This document shows, piece by piece, positions 28,701 to 39,730 of a DNA stretch of 64,000 nucleotides. Where the stretch lies: assembly GCF_000772105.1 (NCBI RefSeq), contig NZ_CP009354.1:1550001-1614000 (forward strand), given 5' to 3'. Numbering within the stretch: the stretch's first letter is position 1; each line of letters begins with the position of its first letter. The notes under the pieces are model-generated. The model did no database searches and was not told where the DNA came from. It was given only the letters and a program-made list of their open reading frames with translations. Made by a program: the position numbers and the translations under genes. Origin of the DNA: Vibrio tubiashii ATCC 19109 (GTDB lineage Bacteria; Pseudomonadota; Gammaproteobacteria; Enterobacterales; Vibrionaceae).

Positions 28701-31700
28701 GTGAAATCGGAAGACGGCACCGAGCAGGTGGTGACCATCACCATCAATGGTGCGAACGACGGCGCGAAAATCACAGGCGATGATAGCGGCAGCGTGACCG
28801 AAGACGCGGCGGACAACACCGCGACGGGCACGTTGAAAGCCAGCGACGTGGACAACACAGACAACGTGTTCCAGGCGCAAAGTGATGTGGCGGGCGATTA
28901 CGGCACGTTCAGTGTGGATGCGAATGGCGAGTGGACGTACGAGCTGGATAACAGCAACCCGACGGTAGACGCGCTGAACGAGACCTCAGAGCCACTGACA
29001 GAAACCTTCACGGTGAAATCGGAAGACGGCACCGAGCAGGTGGTGACCATCACCATCAATGGTGCGAACGACGGCGCGAAAATCACAGGCGATGATAGCG
29101 GCAGCGTGACCGAAGACGCGGCGGACAACACCGCGACGGGCACGTTGAAAGCCAGCGACGTGGACAACACAGACAACGTGTTCCAGGCGCAAAGTGATGT
29201 GGCGGGCGATTACGGCACGTTCAGTGTGGATGCGAATGGCGAGTGGACGTACGAGCTGGATAACAGCAACCCGACGGTAGACGCGCTGAACGAGACCTCA
29301 GAGCCACTGACAGAAACCTTCACGGTGAAATCGGAAGACGGCACCGAGCAGGTGGTGACCATCACCATCAATGGTGCGAACGACGGCGCGAAAATCACAG
29401 GCGATGATAGCGGCAGCGTGACCGAAGACGCGGCGGACAACACCGCGACGGGCACGTTGAAAGCCAGCGACGTGGACAACACAGACAACGTGTTCCAGGC
29501 GCAAAGTGATGTGGCGGGCGATTACGGCACGTTCAGTGTGGATGCGAATGGCGAGTGGACGTACGAGCTGGATAACAGCAACCCGACGGTAGACGCGCTG
29601 AACGAGACCTCAGAGCCACTGACAGAAACCTTCACGGTGAAATCGGAAGACGGCACCGAGCAGGTGGTGACCATCACCATCAATGGTGCGAACGACGGCG
29701 CGAAAATCACAGGCGATGATAGCGGCAGCGTGACCGAAGACGCGGCGGACAACACCGCGACGGGCACGTTGAAAGCCAGCGACGTGGACAACACAGACAA
29801 CGTGTTCCAGGCGCAAAGTGATGTGGCGGGCGATTACGGCACGTTCAGTGTGGATGCGAATGGCGAGTGGACGTACGAGCTGGATAACAGCAACCCGACG
29901 GTAGACGCGCTGAACGAGACCTCAGAGCCACTGACAGAAACCTTCACGGTGAAATCGGAAGACGGCACCGAGCAGGTGGTGACCATCACCATCAATGGTG
30001 CGAACGACGGCGCGAAAATCACAGGCGATGATAGCGGCAGCGTGACCGAAGACGCGGCGGACAACACCGCGACGGGCACGTTGAAAGCCAGCGACGTGGA
30101 CAACACAGACAACGTGTTCCAGGCGCAAAGTGATGTGGCGGGCGATTACGGCACGTTCAGTGTGGATGCGAATGGCGAGTGGACGTACGAGCTGGATAAC
30201 AGCAACCCGACGGTAGACGCGCTGAACGAGACCTCAGAGCCACTGACAGAAACCTTCACGGTGAAATCGGAAGACGGCACCGAGCAGGTGGTGACCATCA
30301 CCATCAATGGTGCGAACGATGCGCCTCAGGTCAATGGTCAAACGCCAATTACAACCCAAGAGGACACTTCAGTATCCCTAGACTGGTCCTCGTTAGGCAT
30401 CACGGATCCTGACTCCCCGAACACCTCCCTGGGCATTGTAATCACAGATTTACCAGATGACGGCAAACTTGAATACCTGGACAGCGATGGTGAGTGGAAA
30501 CAAGTAACAGTTGGGCAGACTTTGGATAAGTCGCAGTTTGATTCTGATGAGGTTCGCTTTACCCCTGACGAACATGAGTCAGGTTATGATAGCCATTCAA
30601 CCTCGGGTGTTGGCGATCAGAGGCAGGATTACGCAGAAATTGGTTTCAAACCAACTGACGGTATAAACACGGGTGAAGAAGCGACGATAGCGATTAATGT
30701 AACGCCGGTTGCTGATACTCCGTTAATTTATACCTCAACAAGCGGTATCAGCTTACCATCTCAGGACTTCAATGTGTCTACCTGGACAGGTGTTGAGCTT
30801 GGGTCTCATGGTAATGGCGTAAATGCTAATACCCTGATTACGGCGATCGACTCCCTTAATACTGATGATGCTGCATTGTCAACTACAAGTAATGTGCAGG
30901 ATACGGCGAGTAACGCCACACCAGAAGATAACGCAGTTCTTGTTACAGGTTTGGTTTATCTGGAAGCAGGTAAAACTTATGACTTTGTAGGGCGTGGCGA
31001 CGACAGCCTGGCTATTAAAGTTGGTGGTGACCTGGTCGACCAGGCTCGCTGGGGAGTTGATGCGGGCCATATTCCAAGTGGTAATCCGTTTACACCGCCA
31101 GTGTCTGGTTTCTATCCGATTGAAATTTATCATCATAACCAAAGCGGACCAGGTAACTTTGATGTCAACGTGTCCGTTGACGGTGCTGCACCGGTAGATT
31201 TAAGCAACAGCAACTTTGGAATTGTAAGTGATGAAAGCCAGTTAGACAGCAGTGGCGTACGTACCTCTGAGCTTCAGGAAGTCGATGGCTCGCATGTTTA
31301 CGAAGCTTACGAGACAAATGAAGGTCAGCAGGACACATGGATACCTTTGACCCGGGTTACAGTTGCACTGCAGGATACTGATGGTTCAGAAAGTCTGTCA
31401 GTCAGCATCAGTGGCTTGCCGGCAGGAGCTAAGTTTACAGATGGTAAGCAGGAGCTAGTTTCTGATGGTGAGTCCAGTGAGTTTGATGTGACTGGCTGGG
31501 ATCTGGATAATATTTTTGTATTGCCACCATCTGGCAGCAGTGAAGATTTCTCAATTTATATTGATGCGACTTCATCCGAGAACGACTCAACCAGTAAAGC
31601 ATATAATTCGACTAAGATTGATGTAACGGTACATGAGAATGCGCCTACGATCGCTGATAACGACCAGGTTACAGTAAATGAAGATACGACGGTAACCGGC

Positions 31701-34475
31701 AATGTTCTTGATAATGACTCTGACGCTGACAATGTACTTTCTGTCGCATCAATTGAAGTTAATAGCCAGAGCTACAATCCAGGCGATATTGTCCAGCTGA
31801 CAGAAGGTAAGCTTGTTTTAAACAGCGATGGCAGTTATGAGTTTGAACCGGTTGAAAACTGGTCCGGAACTTTACCGTCGGTCCACTACACCACTAATAC
31901 TGGTGCGAATGCTACTCTTGCTATCAATGTAACGCCGGTCGCAGATGCTCCTTCGATCTCTGTTTCGGTAGGTGAGCTACAGCAGGTACAGGCCACACCA
32001 GGCTTTAATACCACGCCTGACGGTATACGTGAGCAAGTCCAGAATGGCAATACTTCATTTGCAGGCACAGATCACCAGCATGTTGTTCAAGGCCCGGTAT
32101 TCAACAATGGTCACGCTGGCAATGACCTGATGATTGCACCGGACAATGCTACTCCACAGAATTTTGTTGGTGATACTCAGGCTGCAAATGCTCAGCAGCA
32201 GGGCAGTGACACGTTTGTTGGTACCGGGTATAACGATTCGTTTTACGGAGGAAAGGGATCTTTAGATAGTGAAAAGGCCATTGACAGCGTTATCTATCAG
32301 GGCAAGCTCTCTGAATATACACTCGATTTCCGCGGTCTGGAGCATACAGATAAGCCTTATTGGTTAGTGAAAGACTCCCTGGAGCGTGATACTTCCAGCG
32401 ATAACTCTCCACTTACGGACGATGGGGACCATCTCTATGGCATCGAGCGTCTGATATTTGAGGATGCGATTGTCGAGATCAATAACGACAATGGTACTTA
32501 TACGGTACTTCATGACCGGATATTACCAGTCGATATTGATGTTGCACTGGTTGATACTGACGGCAGTGAAGCGCTGGCAGAGACCGTTGATATCGATGGA
32601 ATTCCTTCCGGAGTCGAGTTGTATGTCGGCGGTCAACTTGTTAACGCTAACGGTGACGGTACTTACACAGTGGCGCTGCCTGCTTCAGGTCATATCGATG
32701 CCGAAATCAAGGTACCTTATACCTATTCCGGTGATCTTGACTTCAAACTGGGTGTCTCTGCTACATCAACAGAGAGCGGTAACAATGATACGGCTTCCGG
32801 AAGCGAAACCATTGACGTGAGTATGAGAGAGTACGTGTTGAACACCGGCTCTCACGGCGATGACAATATAAGCGGAACTCAAGACAACGACCTGATCGTC
32901 GGTGATGTGCAGGGTATTCAGATTGTAGCCGGCCAGGATTATAACATCGCGTTCCTGCTCGATACCTCCGGCAGTATGGGACATGATGTCAAAACCGCTA
33001 AGAGCGAGTTGCTGACGGTATTTGACTCCATACTGGCAAGTACACAGGGCGATCACTCAGGTAAGGTTAACGTTCTTATTTCTGATTTCTCCAGCAACGG
33101 TAACACTTCGGTGTCGATTGATCTGAACAGCGATGATCCACGAGCTGACTTCGTTGCAGCGCTGGCCCAGATCCCTGACCAGGGCGACGGTGGAACAAAC
33201 TATGAAGCCGCGTTCCAGTCAGCCGTGGATTGGTTTGCTGATCAGCAAAGTGGTAATAATCTGACTTACTTTATTTCTGATGGTGAGCCGACCACCTATA
33301 CCAACAGTAGTCTGTATCAAAGTCAGTTTGATCAGATCTTGCTGGATTATGATGCGAATACGGAGCAGCTAATCACTCTAGCGGATGTATTGCCAGCTAA
33401 TTACACCAACGGTGTTGTTATGTACAAAGGTCAGGAATTGATTAACAGCCAGGGGAAGCTCTATTCACCATTAACAGGAAGTAAAATTGGTCAAATGAGC
33501 GTTAATGGACATTCGTTTGATTACTATGACCGCGGTGGGGTGAATAATCAGGGCAAACATATGTTTGAGCTGCTTGCTATGCTGTCTGCGGTTCAGGCAA
33601 TCGGTCTTGGCCACTATCTGGATGAGTCAGTGCTGGATGACTATGATTCCGATGGAATTGTGGATACTGCCATTGATGTTACGGAGCTTGCGAATGTTAT
33701 CTTGGGACAGGAAATAGATCTGTTACAGGGTGGTGACACGATTGATGGACTGGCTGGTGATGACATTATGTTCGGAGACCTGATTCAGTTTGATGGTATC
33801 TCCGGTCAGGGTATTCCGGCTATTCAGAAGTATGTTGCACAACAGACAGGAGAAGATACTTCTTCGGTTACCGCAAGGGATATTCATGATTATATATCTC
33901 AGAATACAGCTGAGTTTGATGTTTCCAGAACAGACGATAAAGCGGATACCCTGACAGGTGGGAAAGGAAATGACATCCTGTACGGTCAGGGCGGAAACGA
34001 TAGCCTGGATGGTGGTCTAGGTGACGACTTCCTGCTGGGTGGGACAGGAAATGACACCCTGATCGGTGGTCTGGGCAATGACATTCTAACTGGTGGTGAT
34101 GATGCTGATATCTTCAAGTTTGTTGACCAAGATAGCACCAATACTCAGGTTGATATTAGAGACGGTGAGAGGGATATCATTACTGATTTCACGAAAGGTG
34201 AAGATAAGATTGATATCTCAGAAATACTCCACACTGACTCTAATGATACAGTAGATAGCTTACTTAATGAGCATAAGATTGATATTGCAATTGAAGGCGG
34301 TGATAACTTGGCAACCGCAGATCTTAAGCTAACAATTTCGGATGGAAATAGCAGCCAAGAGGTTGTGTTGCAAGATGCTGCTGCGCAATACAGTAGTTAC
34401 ATTTCAGATGGCTCAATAACTAATGCTAGCGCTATATTGAATGATTTGCTGAAAGTGCACGATACAACTAACTAG
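22707..34475 (+). CDS. Giant LapA-like RTX adhesin, 3922 residues
   Basis: A type I secreted cell-surface adhesin. Order: an N-terminal retention module (about residues 1-110) with a di-alanine site TAAG at 95-98, the pattern cut by LapG proteases; a cadherin-like repeat (about 150-250); 22 VCBS repeats of 104 residues (253 to about 2538); further cadherin-like units; a PA14-like region (about 2672-2845, with [14 protein letters not shown]); more Ig-like repeats; a VWA domain with MIDAS DTSGSM from residue 3419; six RTX nonapeptides (about 3751-3802, GGKGNDILY type); and a C-terminal secretion region with [19 protein letters not shown]. In the LapA/FrhA/MpAFP family the retention module plugs the TolC channel, the repeats reach outward, and PA14 and VWA domains bind ligands. 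The TolC and OmpA-like genes are divergent. Surface retention should depend on c-di-GMP. Confidence 0.95.
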   Translation: MGFGTYVAMGNLAANQIIVIDVNGNVRVLIDGELPKPGEVIVQAETEVNGSDQQLQVELVDQSGEPQDITAEIDDIFAALEEGQDPTQLGEDFATAAGGQTGSSLTSSGSVSRDGTETIASTEFTTEGFQSLGLSQTQSLTLLDQFQLFEPIFVDLNNDPLGESLAVTTDEDTAISGTLTATDQNPTDTLTFSQTSTPTNGTAVVNPDGTWTYTPNENYNGPDSFTVIVDDGNGGTATLVVNIDVTPVNDAAKITGDDSGSVTEDAADNTATGTLKASDVDNTDNVFQAQSDVAGDYGTFSVDANGEWTYELDNSNPTVDALNETSEPLTETFTVKSEDGTEQVVTITINGANDGAKITGDDSGSVTEDAADNTATGTLKASDVDNTDNVFQAQSDVAGDYGTFSVDANGEWTYELDNSNPTVDALNETSEPLTETFTVKSEDGTEQVVTITINGANDGAKITGDDSGSVTEDAADNTATGTLKASDVDNTDNVFQAQSDVAGDYGTFSVDANGEWTYELDNSNPTVDALNETSEPLTETFTVKSEDGTEQVVTITINGANDGAKITGDDSGSVTEDAADNTATGTLKASDVDNTDNVFQAQSDVAGDYGTFSVDANGEWTYELDNSNPTVDALNETSEPLTETFTVKSEDGTEQVVTITINGANDGAKITGDDSGSVTEDAADNTATGTLKASDVDNTDNVFQAQSDVAGDYGTFSVDANGEWTYELDNSNPTVDALNETSEPLTETFTVKSEDGTEQVVTITINGANDGAKITGDDSGSVTEDAADNTATGTLKASDVDNTDNVFQAQSDVAGDYGTFSVDANGEWTYELDNSNPTVDALNETSEPLTETFTVKSEDGTEQVVTITINGANDGAKITGDDSGSVTEDAADNTATGTLKASDVDNTDNVFQAQSDVAGDYGTFSVDANGEWTYELDNSNPTVDALNETSEPLTETFTVKSEDGTEQVVTITINGANDGAKITGDDSGSVTEDAADNTATGTLKASDVDNTDNVFQAQSDVAGDYGTFSVDANGEWTYELDNSNPTVDALNETSEPLTETFTVKSEDGTEQVVTITINGANDGAKITGDDSGSVTEDAADNTATGTLKASDVDNTDNVFQAQSDVAGDYGTFSVDANGEWTYELDNSNPTVDALNETSEPLTETFTVKSEDGTEQVVTITINGANDGAKITGDDSGSVTEDAADNTATGTLKASDVDNTDNVFQAQSDVAGDYGTFSVDANGEWTYELDNSNPTVDALNETSEPLTETFTVKSEDGTEQVVTITINGANDGAKITGDDSGSVTEDAADNTATGTLKASDVDNTDNVFQAQSDVAGDYGTFSVDANGEWTYELDNSNPTVDALNETSEPLTETFTVKSEDGTEQVVTITINGANDGAKITGDDSGSVTEDAADNTATGTLKASDVDNTDNVFQAQSDVAGDYGTFSVDANGEWTYELDNSNPTVDALNETSEPLTETFTVKSEDGTEQVVTITINGANDGAKITGDDSGSVTEDAADNTATGTLKASDVDNTDNVFQAQSDVAGDYGTFSVDANGEWTYELDNSNPTVDALNETSEPLTETFTVKSEDGTEQVVTITINGANDGAKITGDDSGSVTEDAADNTATGTLKASDVDNTDNVFQAQSDVAGDYGTFSVDANGEWTYELDNSNPTVDALNETSEPLTETFTVKSEDGTEQVVTITINGANDGAKITGDDSGSVTEDAADNTATGTLKASDVDNTDNVFQAQSDVAGDYGTFSVDANGEWTYELDNSNPTVDALNETSEPLTETFTVKSEDGTEQVVTITINGANDGAKITGDDSGSVTEDAADNTATGTLKASDVDNTDNVFQAQSDVAGDYGTFSVDANGEWTYELDNSNPTVDALNETSEPLTETFTVKSEDGTEQVVTITINGANDGAKITGDDSGSVTEDAADNTATGTLKASDVDNTDNVFQAQSDVAGDYGTFSVDANGEWTYELDNSNPTVDALNETSEPLTETFTVKSEDGTEQVVTITINGANDGAKITGDDSGSVTEDAADNTATGTLKASDVDNTDNVFQAQSDVAGDYGTFSVDANGEWTYELDNSNPTVDALNETSEPLTETFTVKSEDGTEQVVTITINGANDGAKITGDDSGSVTEDAADNTATGTLKASDVDNTDNVFQAQSDVAGDYGTFSVDANGEWTYELDNSNPTVDALNETSEPLTETFTVKSEDGTEQVVTITINGANDGAKITGDDSGSVTEDAADNTATGTLKASDVDNTDNVFQAQSDVAGDYGTFSVDANGEWTYELDNSNPTVDALNETSEPLTETFTVKSEDGTEQVVTITINGANDGAKITGDDSGSVTEDAADNTATGTLKASDVDNTDNVFQAQSDVAGDYGTFSVDANGEWTYELDNSNPTVDALNETSEPLTETFTVKSEDGTEQVVTITINGANDGAKITGDDSGSVTEDAADNTATGTLKASDVDNTDNVFQAQSDVAGDYGTFSVDANGEWTYELDNSNPTVDALNETSEPLTETFTVKSEDGTEQVVTITINGANDAPQVNGQTPITTQEDTSVSLDWSSLGITDPDSPNTSLGIVITDLPDDGKLEYLDSDGEWKQVTVGQTLDKSQFDSDEVRFTPDEHESGYDSHSTSGVGDQRQDYAEIGFKPTDGINTGEEATIAINVTPVADTPLIYTSTSGISLPSQDFNVSTWTGVELGSHGNGVNANTLITAIDSLNTDDAALSTTSNVQDTASNATPEDNAVLVTGLVYLEAGKTYDFVGRGDDSLAIKVGGDLVDQARWGVDAGHIPSGNPFTPPVSGFYPIEIYHHNQSGPGNFDVNVSVDGAAPVDLSNSNFGIVSDESQLDSSGVRTSELQEVDGSHVYEAYETNEGQQDTWIPLTRVTVALQDTDGSESLSVSISGLPAGAKFTDGKQELVSDGESSEFDVTGWDLDNIFVLPPSGSSEDFSIYIDATSSENDSTSKAYNSTKIDVTVHENAPTIADNDQVTVNEDTTVTGNVLDNDSDADNVLSVASIEVNSQSYNPGDIVQLTEGKLVLNSDGSYEFEPVENWSGTLPSVHYTTNTGANATLAINVTPVADAPSISVSVGELQQVQATPGFNTTPDGIREQVQNGNTSFAGTDHQHVVQGPVFNNGHAGNDLMIAPDNATPQNFVGDTQAANAQQQGSDTFVGTGYNDSFYGGKGSLDSEKAIDSVIYQGKLSEYTLDFRGLEHTDKPYWLVKDSLERDTSSDNSPLTDDGDHLYGIERLIFEDAIVEINNDNGTYTVLHDRILPVDIDVALVDTDGSEALAETVDIDGIPSGVELYVGGQLVNANGDGTYTVALPASGHIDAEIKVPYTYSGDLDFKLGVSATSTESGNNDTASGSETIDVSMREYVLNTGSHGDDNISGTQDNDLIVGDVQGIQIVAGQDYNIAFLLDTSGSMGHDVKTAKSELLTVFDSILASTQGDHSGKVNVLISDFSSNGNTSVSIDLNSDDPRADFVAALAQIPDQGDGGTNYEAAFQSAVDWFADQQSGNNLTYFISDGEPTTYTNSSLYQSQFDQILLDYDANTEQLITLADVLPANYTNGVVMYKGQELINSQGKLYSPLTGSKIGQMSVNGHSFDYYDRGGVNNQGKHMFELLAMLSAVQAIGLGHYLDESVLDDYDSDGIVDTAIDVTELANVILGQEIDLLQGGDTIDGLAGDDIMFGDLIQFDGISGQGIPAIQKYVAQQTGEDTSSVTARDIHDYISQNTAEFDVSRTDDKADTLTGGKGNDILYGQGGNDSLDGGLGDDFLLGGTGNDTLIGGLGNDILTGGDDADIFKFVDQDSTNTQVDIRDGERDIITDFTKGEDKIDISEILHTDSNDTVDSLLNEHKIDIAIEGGDNLATADLKLTISDGNSSQEVVLQDAAAQYSSYISDGSITNASAILNDLLKVHDTTN
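22989..23000 (+). other. Putative LapG-type cleavage site (TAAG) of the adhesin
   Basis: Codons for Thr-Ala-Ala-Gly at residues 95-98, at the end of the retention module and followed by a Ser/Thr/Gly-rich linker. This position and sequence match the di-alanine site cut by periplasmic LapG in LapA-type adhesins. Confidence 0.7.
23460..30319 (+). repeat. 22 tandem copies of a 312-bp unit (VCBS repeats)
   Basis: The unit (104 codons, from [11 protein letters not shown] to [10 protein letters not shown]) recurs every 312 bases from 23463 to 30015. I saw no base difference between copies; translations in the sense frame and in two reverse frames are the same at all 21 junctions. The last copy ends in GAT in place of GAC. 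The unit is visibly richer in G and C than the flanks. Such perfect arrays arise by unequal recombination or gene conversion, and copy number is likely to vary. Confidence 0.97.
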
Positions 34476-34476
34476 T

Positions 34477-34502
34477 AAAAAGGGCCGAAAGGCCCTTTTT
34501 GT
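34477..34502. terminator. Bidirectional terminator between the adhesin and rlmI
   Basis: AAAAAGGGCC (34477-34486) pairs with GGCCCTTTTT (34491-34500) around GAAA, directly after the adhesin stop. Confidence 0.9.
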
Positions 34503-34562
34503 TAGCGATTAGCTGCATAGTGAAACCAGATAACTTGCAATATAGTTATCTGATTTTTATTT

Positions 34563-35756
34563 CTACAACACCTTACAGGCAAAACCTTTCAGGTAGAAAC
34601 CTTCTGGGTAAGCGCTGTCAGTGGGGTGGTCAGCAGCTTGTTCAAAGCGTTCTACAAATTTCACCTGACGGCCAGAATCAACCGCAGCGTCTGCAATCAC
34701 TTTCTGGAATAGCTCTCCGCTCATTAATCCTGAGCAAGAGTATGTGAGTAGGGTTCCACCAGGCTTTAGGATTTGCATGGCTAACATATTGATATCTTTA
34801 TATCCGTTAGCTCCTGACGTTAAGTTATTTTTGCTTGAAACAAACTTAGGTGGGTCCATGATAACCACATCAAATTTTGTTCCCTGATCGCGATATTCGC
34901 GTAACAACTTGAACACATCAGCATTTAGGAATACAGCGCGTTTTTTCGAAATATCGAACTCATTTAGCTCAGCATTGTGCTTCGCTGTATCAAGCGCAGG
35001 CTGAGAGACGTCAGCATTGATAACGCGCTTAGCGCCACCTTTCAAAGAGTAAAGACCAAAGCCACCAGTGTAGGAGAAGCAGTTCAGAACTTCTTTATCT
35101 TTTACATACTTCATTGCTTGTTGGCGGCTATCTCTTTGGTCAAGGTAGAAGCCTGTTTTGTGTCCACCAACGATATCGACACTGATTTTTACGCCGTTTT
35201 CCTCGATAACTACAGATTTAGGTGGCTCTTGACCATGAAGGACGCCCACAGTCTCTTCTAGGCCCTCTTTTTTACGAACGGCAACATCAGAACGTTCGTA
35301 TACGTTACAGTCAGGGAAACATTCGACTAAGGCATCCACAAGTGTTTGTTTGTGGAACTCAGCGCCAGCACTTAGCAACTGACACACTAGGTAGTCTTGG
35401 TACTTATCGATGGTGATACCAGGAAGGCCATCTGACTCAGCAGCAATCAAGCGGTAGCCAGTGAGTCCATCACGCTCGATGATATCATCACGTAACAATT
35501 GAGCGTCTTGAATACGCTTAACAAAAAAGCCCTTGTCGATTGATTCTTTTTCGAAGCTCCAAACACGAGCACGGATTTGAGAGTTCGGTGAGTAAGCAGC
35601 CTTTGCTAACCATTTACCATCGTGAGCGAAAACGTCAACAGTTTCCCCTAATTTCGGCTCGCCTTCGACTTTGTGTATTCCACGAGAGAACACCCATGGG
35701 TGCTTACGGCGAAGGGATTTGTCTCGTCCTTTGACTAGATAAATAGCTGGAGTCAT
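34563..35756 (-). CDS. rlmI: 23S rRNA m5C1962 methyltransferase
   Basis: 397 residues, full length for RlmI. An N-terminal PUA domain ([21 protein letters not shown]) precedes a Rossmann methyltransferase domain. The SAM site includes [19 protein letters not shown] and MDPPKF; the catalytic Cys is in TYSCSGLM. It methylates C1962 of 23S rRNA using S-adenosylmethionine. It is convergent with the adhesin. Both are separated by a strong hairpin terminator, so expression is independent. Confidence 0.93.
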   Translation of the reverse strand: MTPAIYLVKGRDKSLRRKHPWVFSRGIHKVEGEPKLGETVDVFAHDGKWLAKAAYSPNSQIRARVWSFEKESIDKGFFVKRIQDAQLLRDDIIERDGLTGYRLIAAESDGLPGITIDKYQDYLVCQLLSAGAEFHKQTLVDALVECFPDCNVYERSDVAVRKKEGLEETVGVLHGQEPPKSVVIEENGVKISVDIVGGHKTGFYLDQRDSRQQAMKYVKDKEVLNCFSYTGGFGLYSLKGGAKRVINADVSQPALDTAKHNAELNEFDISKKRAVFLNADVFKLLREYRDQGTKFDVVIMDPPKFVSSKNNLTSGANGYKDINMLAMQILKPGGTLLTYSCSGLMSGELFQKVIADAAVDSGRQVKFVERFEQAADHPTDSAYPEGFYLKGFACKVL

Positions 35757-35826
35757 TGGGTTACTCGATAGGTTGTTTTTAAAGGAGGGGTATTTTCTAG
35801 GATGTGTATGGGAATTGCAAATAAAA

Positions 35827-35846
35827 GAGCCGCCTAGTGGCGGCTC
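35827..35846 (-). terminator. Terminator of the second chemoreceptor gene
   Basis: GAGCCGCC (35827-35834) pairs with GGCGGCTC (35839-35846) around TAGT; on the minus strand TTTTAT follows. Confidence 0.85.
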
Positions 35847-35852
35847 TTATTG

Positions 35853-37256
35853 TTACGCTTTTAGACCCGTAAGTAAGGCTTCCATTTGATCGCTTTGATT
35901 TCGCAATTGAGCGATATTGGAGTTGGTCGCATTGATCATGCTACACACGCTGTCAGATTGGACGCGTATCTCTTCAACACTTGCCGCGATATTGTCAGCT
36001 ACGACACCTTGCTCCTCGGCCGCAGTTGCAATCTGAATACTGCTGTCTGAGATTGATTGGTTTTTCTCAGCAAGCGCACCAATTTCAACGTCAACCTCTG
36101 ACATACGCTGCTGGCCTTCAGAGGCGTTAACAACCGTTGTTTCCATCAACTGAGTCAAAGACTGGCTATTGCGTTGTAGTGCTTCAATCATAGTTTGAAT
36201 CTCTACTGTTGCTTGCTGAGTGCGACCCGCTAAGGCTCGAACTTCATCGGCAACCACCGCAAAACCGCGGCCTTGTTCACCAGCACGCGCAGCCTCGATA
36301 GCGGCGTTAAGTGCGAGTAGGTTGGTTTGTTCGGAGATACCGTTGATCGTCGTGACCACTTCATCAATTTGTGCGGCGTTTGCATCAAGTTCGGCCACTG
36401 CTTCAGAGGCTGATTGGACTTCTTGAGAAAGCTTAGAGATTGAGCTGAGTGTATGTCCGACTTTAGATTGCCCTTGTGTTGCTACGCTGCGGGCATCTTC
36501 AGTCTGGGTACTTGATTCATGAGCGAGGTTCGCAACTTCTCTTATTGTTGAAGCCATTTGCTCTGTTGCGCTGGCTAGAGAGTTTAGGTGCTCTTGCTGG
36601 CTGCTAGAAACCTCTGCACTCTGCTGATTCGATTGGTTCAAGTCAGAGCTAATCTGTTGCATTAATGCGATAGACTCTTGAATGGAGATCACCATGTTCT
36701 GCTCTCGTTCAGCAACCTTGTCTATGGTGATGGCTATCTCACTGAATTCATCGCGTACTTTAAAGAAGTTCATCCTACTGGTGAGGTCACCATCGGCTAA
36801 CGTGTTGAGCGCTTTATTCATGGTAAACATTGCGCCGCCAATAAAGGTCATGATGTAGTAAACACCTAGCGCAATAAGTGACAATGTCACCAAAATGATA
36901 ACCATGTGGGTAGTAGACATCGCTGACCACAAGTTTTGCTCGTGAATGGCCGCTAGACTGAACGCTCCGTTATTGACGCTTATAGCACCTTCGCCAGTAC
37001 CAAATTGAATGGTGTTTGAATCCTTGATGATGTTCGCGACCTGCTCTTGGGAAAGGTTTCCGGCTTCAATCAGGTTACGCATTAGAACCAACTCATCTTG
37101 GTAAAGGTGATTAAGCATTTGATCGGCGCTGTTATCGAGTACCAGAGTTAAAATAATTAAAGCGATAACTGGAAGTAAGAAGAGTAAGTAGAACTTCTCC
37201 TGAATTTTTAAATGAATGAGATATTTATCAATCCAACGAAATGGTATTTCTTTCAT
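35853..37256 (-). CDS. Methyl-accepting chemotaxis protein
   Basis: 467 residues from the ATG at 37256 (MKEIPFRW...); an ATG 36 bases upstream is in frame but has no ribosome site, while GGA lies about ten bases before 37256. TM1 lies near residues 20-42, followed by a small periplasmic part of about 75 residues, TM2 near 118-143, then HAMP and the signalling domain. The hairpin tip is [21 protein letters not shown]. The sensor part is too short for the common double-helix or Cache folds, so the stimulus is unknown; it may act through the membrane or a partner. It is divergent from yccX. Confidence 0.9.
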   Translation of the reverse strand: MKEIPFRWIDKYLIHLKIQEKFYLLFLLPVIALIILTLVLDNSADQMLNHLYQDELVLMRNLIEAGNLSQEQVANIIKDSNTIQFGTGEGAISVNNGAFSLAAIHEQNLWSAMSTTHMVIILVTLSLIALGVYYIMTFIGGAMFTMNKALNTLADGDLTSRMNFFKVRDEFSEIAITIDKVAEREQNMVISIQESIALMQQISSDLNQSNQQSAEVSSSQQEHLNSLASATEQMASTIREVANLAHESSTQTEDARSVATQGQSKVGHTLSSISKLSQEVQSASEAVAELDANAAQIDEVVTTINGISEQTNLLALNAAIEAARAGEQGRGFAVVADEVRALAGRTQQATVEIQTMIEALQRNSQSLTQLMETTVVNASEGQQRMSEVDVEIGALAEKNQSISDSSIQIATAAEEQGVVADNIAASVEEIRVQSDSVCSMINATNSNIAQLRNQSDQMEALLTGLKA

Positions 37257-37351
37257 AATTATTATGTCCAATGAAGAGACCCATATATCCATTATGGGTA
37301 AGAATAGTACGTGCTTAATATATCATTGACTCAATAGTAGAGGTATACGGA

Positions 37352-37624
37352 ATGGAGCAAAGTTGTGAGAGGTTCACAGTATCGGGATTAGTTCAAGGAG
37401 TGGGGTTTCGCTACCATACTTCATATCAAGGTCTTAAACTCGAAGCGACAGGCTATGCAAAAAACCTAGACAATGGGGATGTTGAAGTGGTGGTCTGCGG
37501 CAGCGATTCGCAAATAGAAACGATGGCAAAATGGTTAGAACACGGGCCTAGAAGTGCGAGAGTTGATAGCTTGATTCGAGAATCTATCGCTTATAAACCG
37601 TACAAAGGGTTTAAGATCCTGTAG
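37352..37624 (+). CDS. yccX: Acylphosphatase
   Basis: 90 residues, the usual acylphosphatase length. The signature [12 protein letters not shown], with the phosphate-binding Arg, and [13 protein letters not shown], with the catalytic Asn, are both present. It hydrolyses acyl phosphates such as carbamoyl and acetyl phosphate in the cytoplasm. The neighbourhood of rlmI, yccX, tusE and yccA matches the order around the E. coli homologues. Its stop codon lies in a small hairpin shared with convergent tusE. Confidence 0.93.
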   Translation: MEQSCERFTVSGLVQGVGFRYHTSYQGLKLEATGYAKNLDNGDVEVVVCGSDSQIETMAKWLEHGPRSARVDSLIRESIAYKPYKGFKIL

Positions 37625-37638
37625 TGGGGACTACAGGA
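37617..37638. terminator. Hairpin between convergent yccX and tusE
   Basis: TCCTGTAG (37617-37624) pairs with CTACAGGA (37631-37638); it includes the yccX stop. There is no clear T-run, so termination strength is uncertain. Confidence 0.4.
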
Positions 37639-37647
37639 CATTTATCG

Positions 37648-37977
37648 CTATAAACATTTAGCAGGTTTTGGTAATCCCGCGAGTTTTGTTGCTTGTTTTG
37701 CTGGCCCTTGCTTGAAGAGCTTAAACAGGTACTTGCTGTTACCTTTTTCTGGTCCGTGGGCTTTTTCCATCGCTTTAACGAGCATGCGAACCGCAGGAGA
37801 AGTATTGAACTCTTCGTAAAAATCGCGAACAAAGTGAACCACTTCTAAGTGTGCTTCGGTTAACTCGATACCTTCTTGTTCTGCCAGTATTGAAATCATA
37901 CCTTCTTCCCAATCAGTATGATCTAATAAGTAGCCTTGTGCGTCAGTTTCGATTTGTTTGCCGTTGTACTCAAACAT
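37648..37977 (-). CDS. tusE: tRNA 2-thiolation sulfurtransferase TusE (DsrC family)
   Basis: 109 residues. DsrC/TusE fold with the typical [13 protein letters not shown] and [24 protein letters not shown] segments and the conserved penultimate Cys (PKPAKCL). It carries the persulfide from TusBCD to MnmA for 2-thiouridine in tRNA. Dissimilatory DsrC has a second nearby Cys, which is absent here, supporting TusE. The gene lies between yccX and yccA, as in related genomes. Confidence 0.93.
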   Translation of the reverse strand: MFEYNGKQIETDAQGYLLDHTDWEEGMISILAEQEGIELTEAHLEVVHFVRDFYEEFNTSPAVRMLVKAMEKAHGPEKGNSKYLFKLFKQGPAKQATKLAGLPKPAKCL

Positions 37978-38049
37978 CTTACGATCCTAATTTTTATGAT
38001 ATTCAATAGGGTAGCGCAGCATACCTTGACTGGGCAAGATATCAAGTAA

Positions 38050-38079
38050 AAAGCCCGAAAGGGAAACCTTTCGGGCTTT
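38050..38079 (-). terminator. Terminator of yccA
   Basis: A 13-bp stem: AAAGCCCGAAAGG (38050-38062) pairs with CCTTTCGGGCTTT (38067-38079) around GAAA. It lies 26 bases past the yccA stop on the minus strand. Confidence 0.88.
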
Positions 38080-38104
38080 GTCATATCTATACAACAATGA
38101 CGAA

Positions 38105-38767
38105 TTAGTCGTTGTTCATAATGCCTAAGATTTGAAGCAGGCTAATGAAGATGTTGTAGATCGATACGTATAGAGTCACTGTCGCAGAGATGTAGTTAGT
38201 TTCACCGCCACGAACAATGCTTTGAGTTGTCATAAGAATTGCCATTGTAGAGAAAACAATGAACAAGCTGCTTAGCGCTAGGTGAAGTACTGTTGATTGG
38301 ATGAAGATACTTGCAATCATACCAACAATCAGAACAACAAATAGAGACAGCATCAAGCCACCCATCATAGATAGGTCGCGCTTAGTTGTCAGTGCGTAAG
38401 CAGAAGCTGCTAAGAATGAAAGCGCAGTACCACCTAGAGCTGTGACGATAAGATCGCCCATACCAGCGCCAACGTAGGCGTTAAGGATTGGACCTAACGT
38501 GTAACCCATGAAACCTGTTAATAGGAATGTGAATACAAGGCCCATTCCATTGTTACGGTTCTTTTCAGTTAAGAATAGTAAGCCGTAAAAGCCTACTAGT
38601 GTGATAATTAGGCCAGGGTGAGGAAGGTTCATCACCATAGCAACACCAGCAACGACTGCAGACCAAAGCAGCGTCATTGAAAGTAGTGCATAAGTGTTAC
38701 GCAATACCTTGTTGGTTTGTAGAGCACTTTCTTGGCTTGAAGTGCGTGTAAACATAGGACTGTTCAT
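38105..38767 (-). CDS. yccA: Bax inhibitor-1 family membrane protein, FtsH modulator
   Basis: 220 residues with seven predicted membrane helices and a C-terminal acidic end (GIMNND), matching YccA. E. coli YccA binds the FtsH protease and slows turnover of SecY in jammed translocons. The N-terminal cytoplasmic segment (SPMFTRTSSQESALQTNKVLRN) matches the part that FtsH engages. It has its own terminator. About 190 bases upstream of its start hold no gene. Confidence 0.9.
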   Translation of the reverse strand: MNSPMFTRTSSQESALQTNKVLRNTYALLSMTLLWSAVVAGVAMVMNLPHPGLIITLVGFYGLLFLTEKNRNNGMGLVFTFLLTGFMGYTLGPILNAYVGAGMGDLIVTALGGTALSFLAASAYALTTKRDLSMMGGLMLSLFVVLIVGMIASIFIQSTVLHLALSSLFIVFSTMAILMTTQSIVRGGETNYISATVTLYVSIYNIFISLLQILGIMNND

Positions 38768-38916
38768 AATCTTCCTCGTGAGGTTTTATGTTTATATCTA
38801 CATTTATGAGGTTGAATGAGCAAAAGATCAAGCCCCAGTTGGTGTAGTAGTAGATAAAATAATAATAGAAATAAAAACTTATGTATTTTGAAAGATGTAA
38901 CACAATATAACAACTA

Positions 38917-38944
38917 AAAAGGGGCGACCTAAGTCACCCCTTTT
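38917..38944 (-). terminator. Terminator of the aap operon
   Basis: AAAAGGGG (38917-38924) pairs with CCCCTTTT (38937-38944), with an inner GAC/GTC pairing, just past the aapP stop. Confidence 0.85.
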
Positions 38945-38958
38945 ACGTAGATCACGGA

Positions 38959-39708
38959 TTAGTGATGCAGAATTTGTGCTAAGAAGTTTTGCGTACGATC
39001 TGATTGAGGGTTTTCGAAGAAATCGACCGGGTTGTTTTCTTCAATAATCTCTCCCGCATCCATAAAGATAACGCGATCGGCGACTTCTTTGGCAAAGCCC
39101 ATTTCGTGTGTTACACACAACATGGTCATCCCTTCTTCTGCCAGTTCTACCATTACATCCAGTACTTCACGTACCATTTCAGGATCGAGTGCAGAAGTAG
39201 GTTCATCAAACAGCATCACTTGTGGATTCATACACAATGAACGAGCAATCGCCACACGTTGTTGTTGACCACCAGAAAGCTGACCAGGATATTTGTCTGC
39301 CTGCTCAGGAATCTTAACACGCTCCAAATATTTCATCGCAATCGCTTCTGCTTCATCTTTTGGCATCTTCTTGACCCAGATTGGTGCCAGAGTACAGTTC
39401 TCTAACACGGTTAGGTGAGGGAAGAGGTTAAAGTGCTGGAAACACATTCCGACTTCACGGCGAACCGCTTCAATATTTTTAAGATCGTCGGTTAATTCAT
39501 TACCAGAAACGATGATCTGACCTTTCTGGTGCTCTTCTAAGCGATTGATGCAGCGAATCATGGTTGATTTACCTGAGCCAGAGGGACCACAGATAACGAT
39601 TTTTTCGCCTTTCTTCACATCTAGGTTGATGTTCTTGAGTACGTGAAACTCACCGTACCACTTATTCATATCCTTTAGTTGGATCATGTAATCTTGTTGT
39701 TGCGTCAT
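38959..39708 (-). CDS. aapP: General L-amino acid ABC transporter, ATPase
   Basis: 249 residues. ATPase of a polar amino-acid importer: Walker [11 protein letters not shown]-loop in [11 protein letters not shown], signature LSGGQQQR, Walker [12 protein letters not shown] and H-loop VTHEMGF. It powers uptake with AapQ and AapM in the inner membrane and AapJ in the periplasm. It is the last gene of the aapJQMP order on the minus strand, starting 22 bases after aapM. Confidence 0.93.
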   Translation of the reverse strand: MTQQQDYMIQLKDMNKWYGEFHVLKNINLDVKKGEKIVICGPSGSGKSTMIRCINRLEEHQKGQIIVSGNELTDDLKNIEAVRREVGMCFQHFNLFPHLTVLENCTLAPIWVKKMPKDEAEAIAMKYLERVKIPEQADKYPGQLSGGQQQRVAIARSLCMNPQVMLFDEPTSALDPEMVREVLDVMVELAEEGMTMLCVTHEMGFAKEVADRVIFMDAGEIIEENNPVDFFENPQSDRTQNFLAQILHH

Positions 39709-39730
39709 AATACGTCCTTGAGCTTTCTGA

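Noticed and set aside
23594..30128. Repeated reverse-strand ORFs of 92 and 68 codons across the adhesin
   Set aside because: They recur every 312 bases only because the sense repeat is copied; they lack ribosome sites and lie antisense to a clear gene.
23460..30319. Tandem array as a CRISPR
   Set aside because: Units are 312 bases, identical, without spacers, and encode protein in frame.
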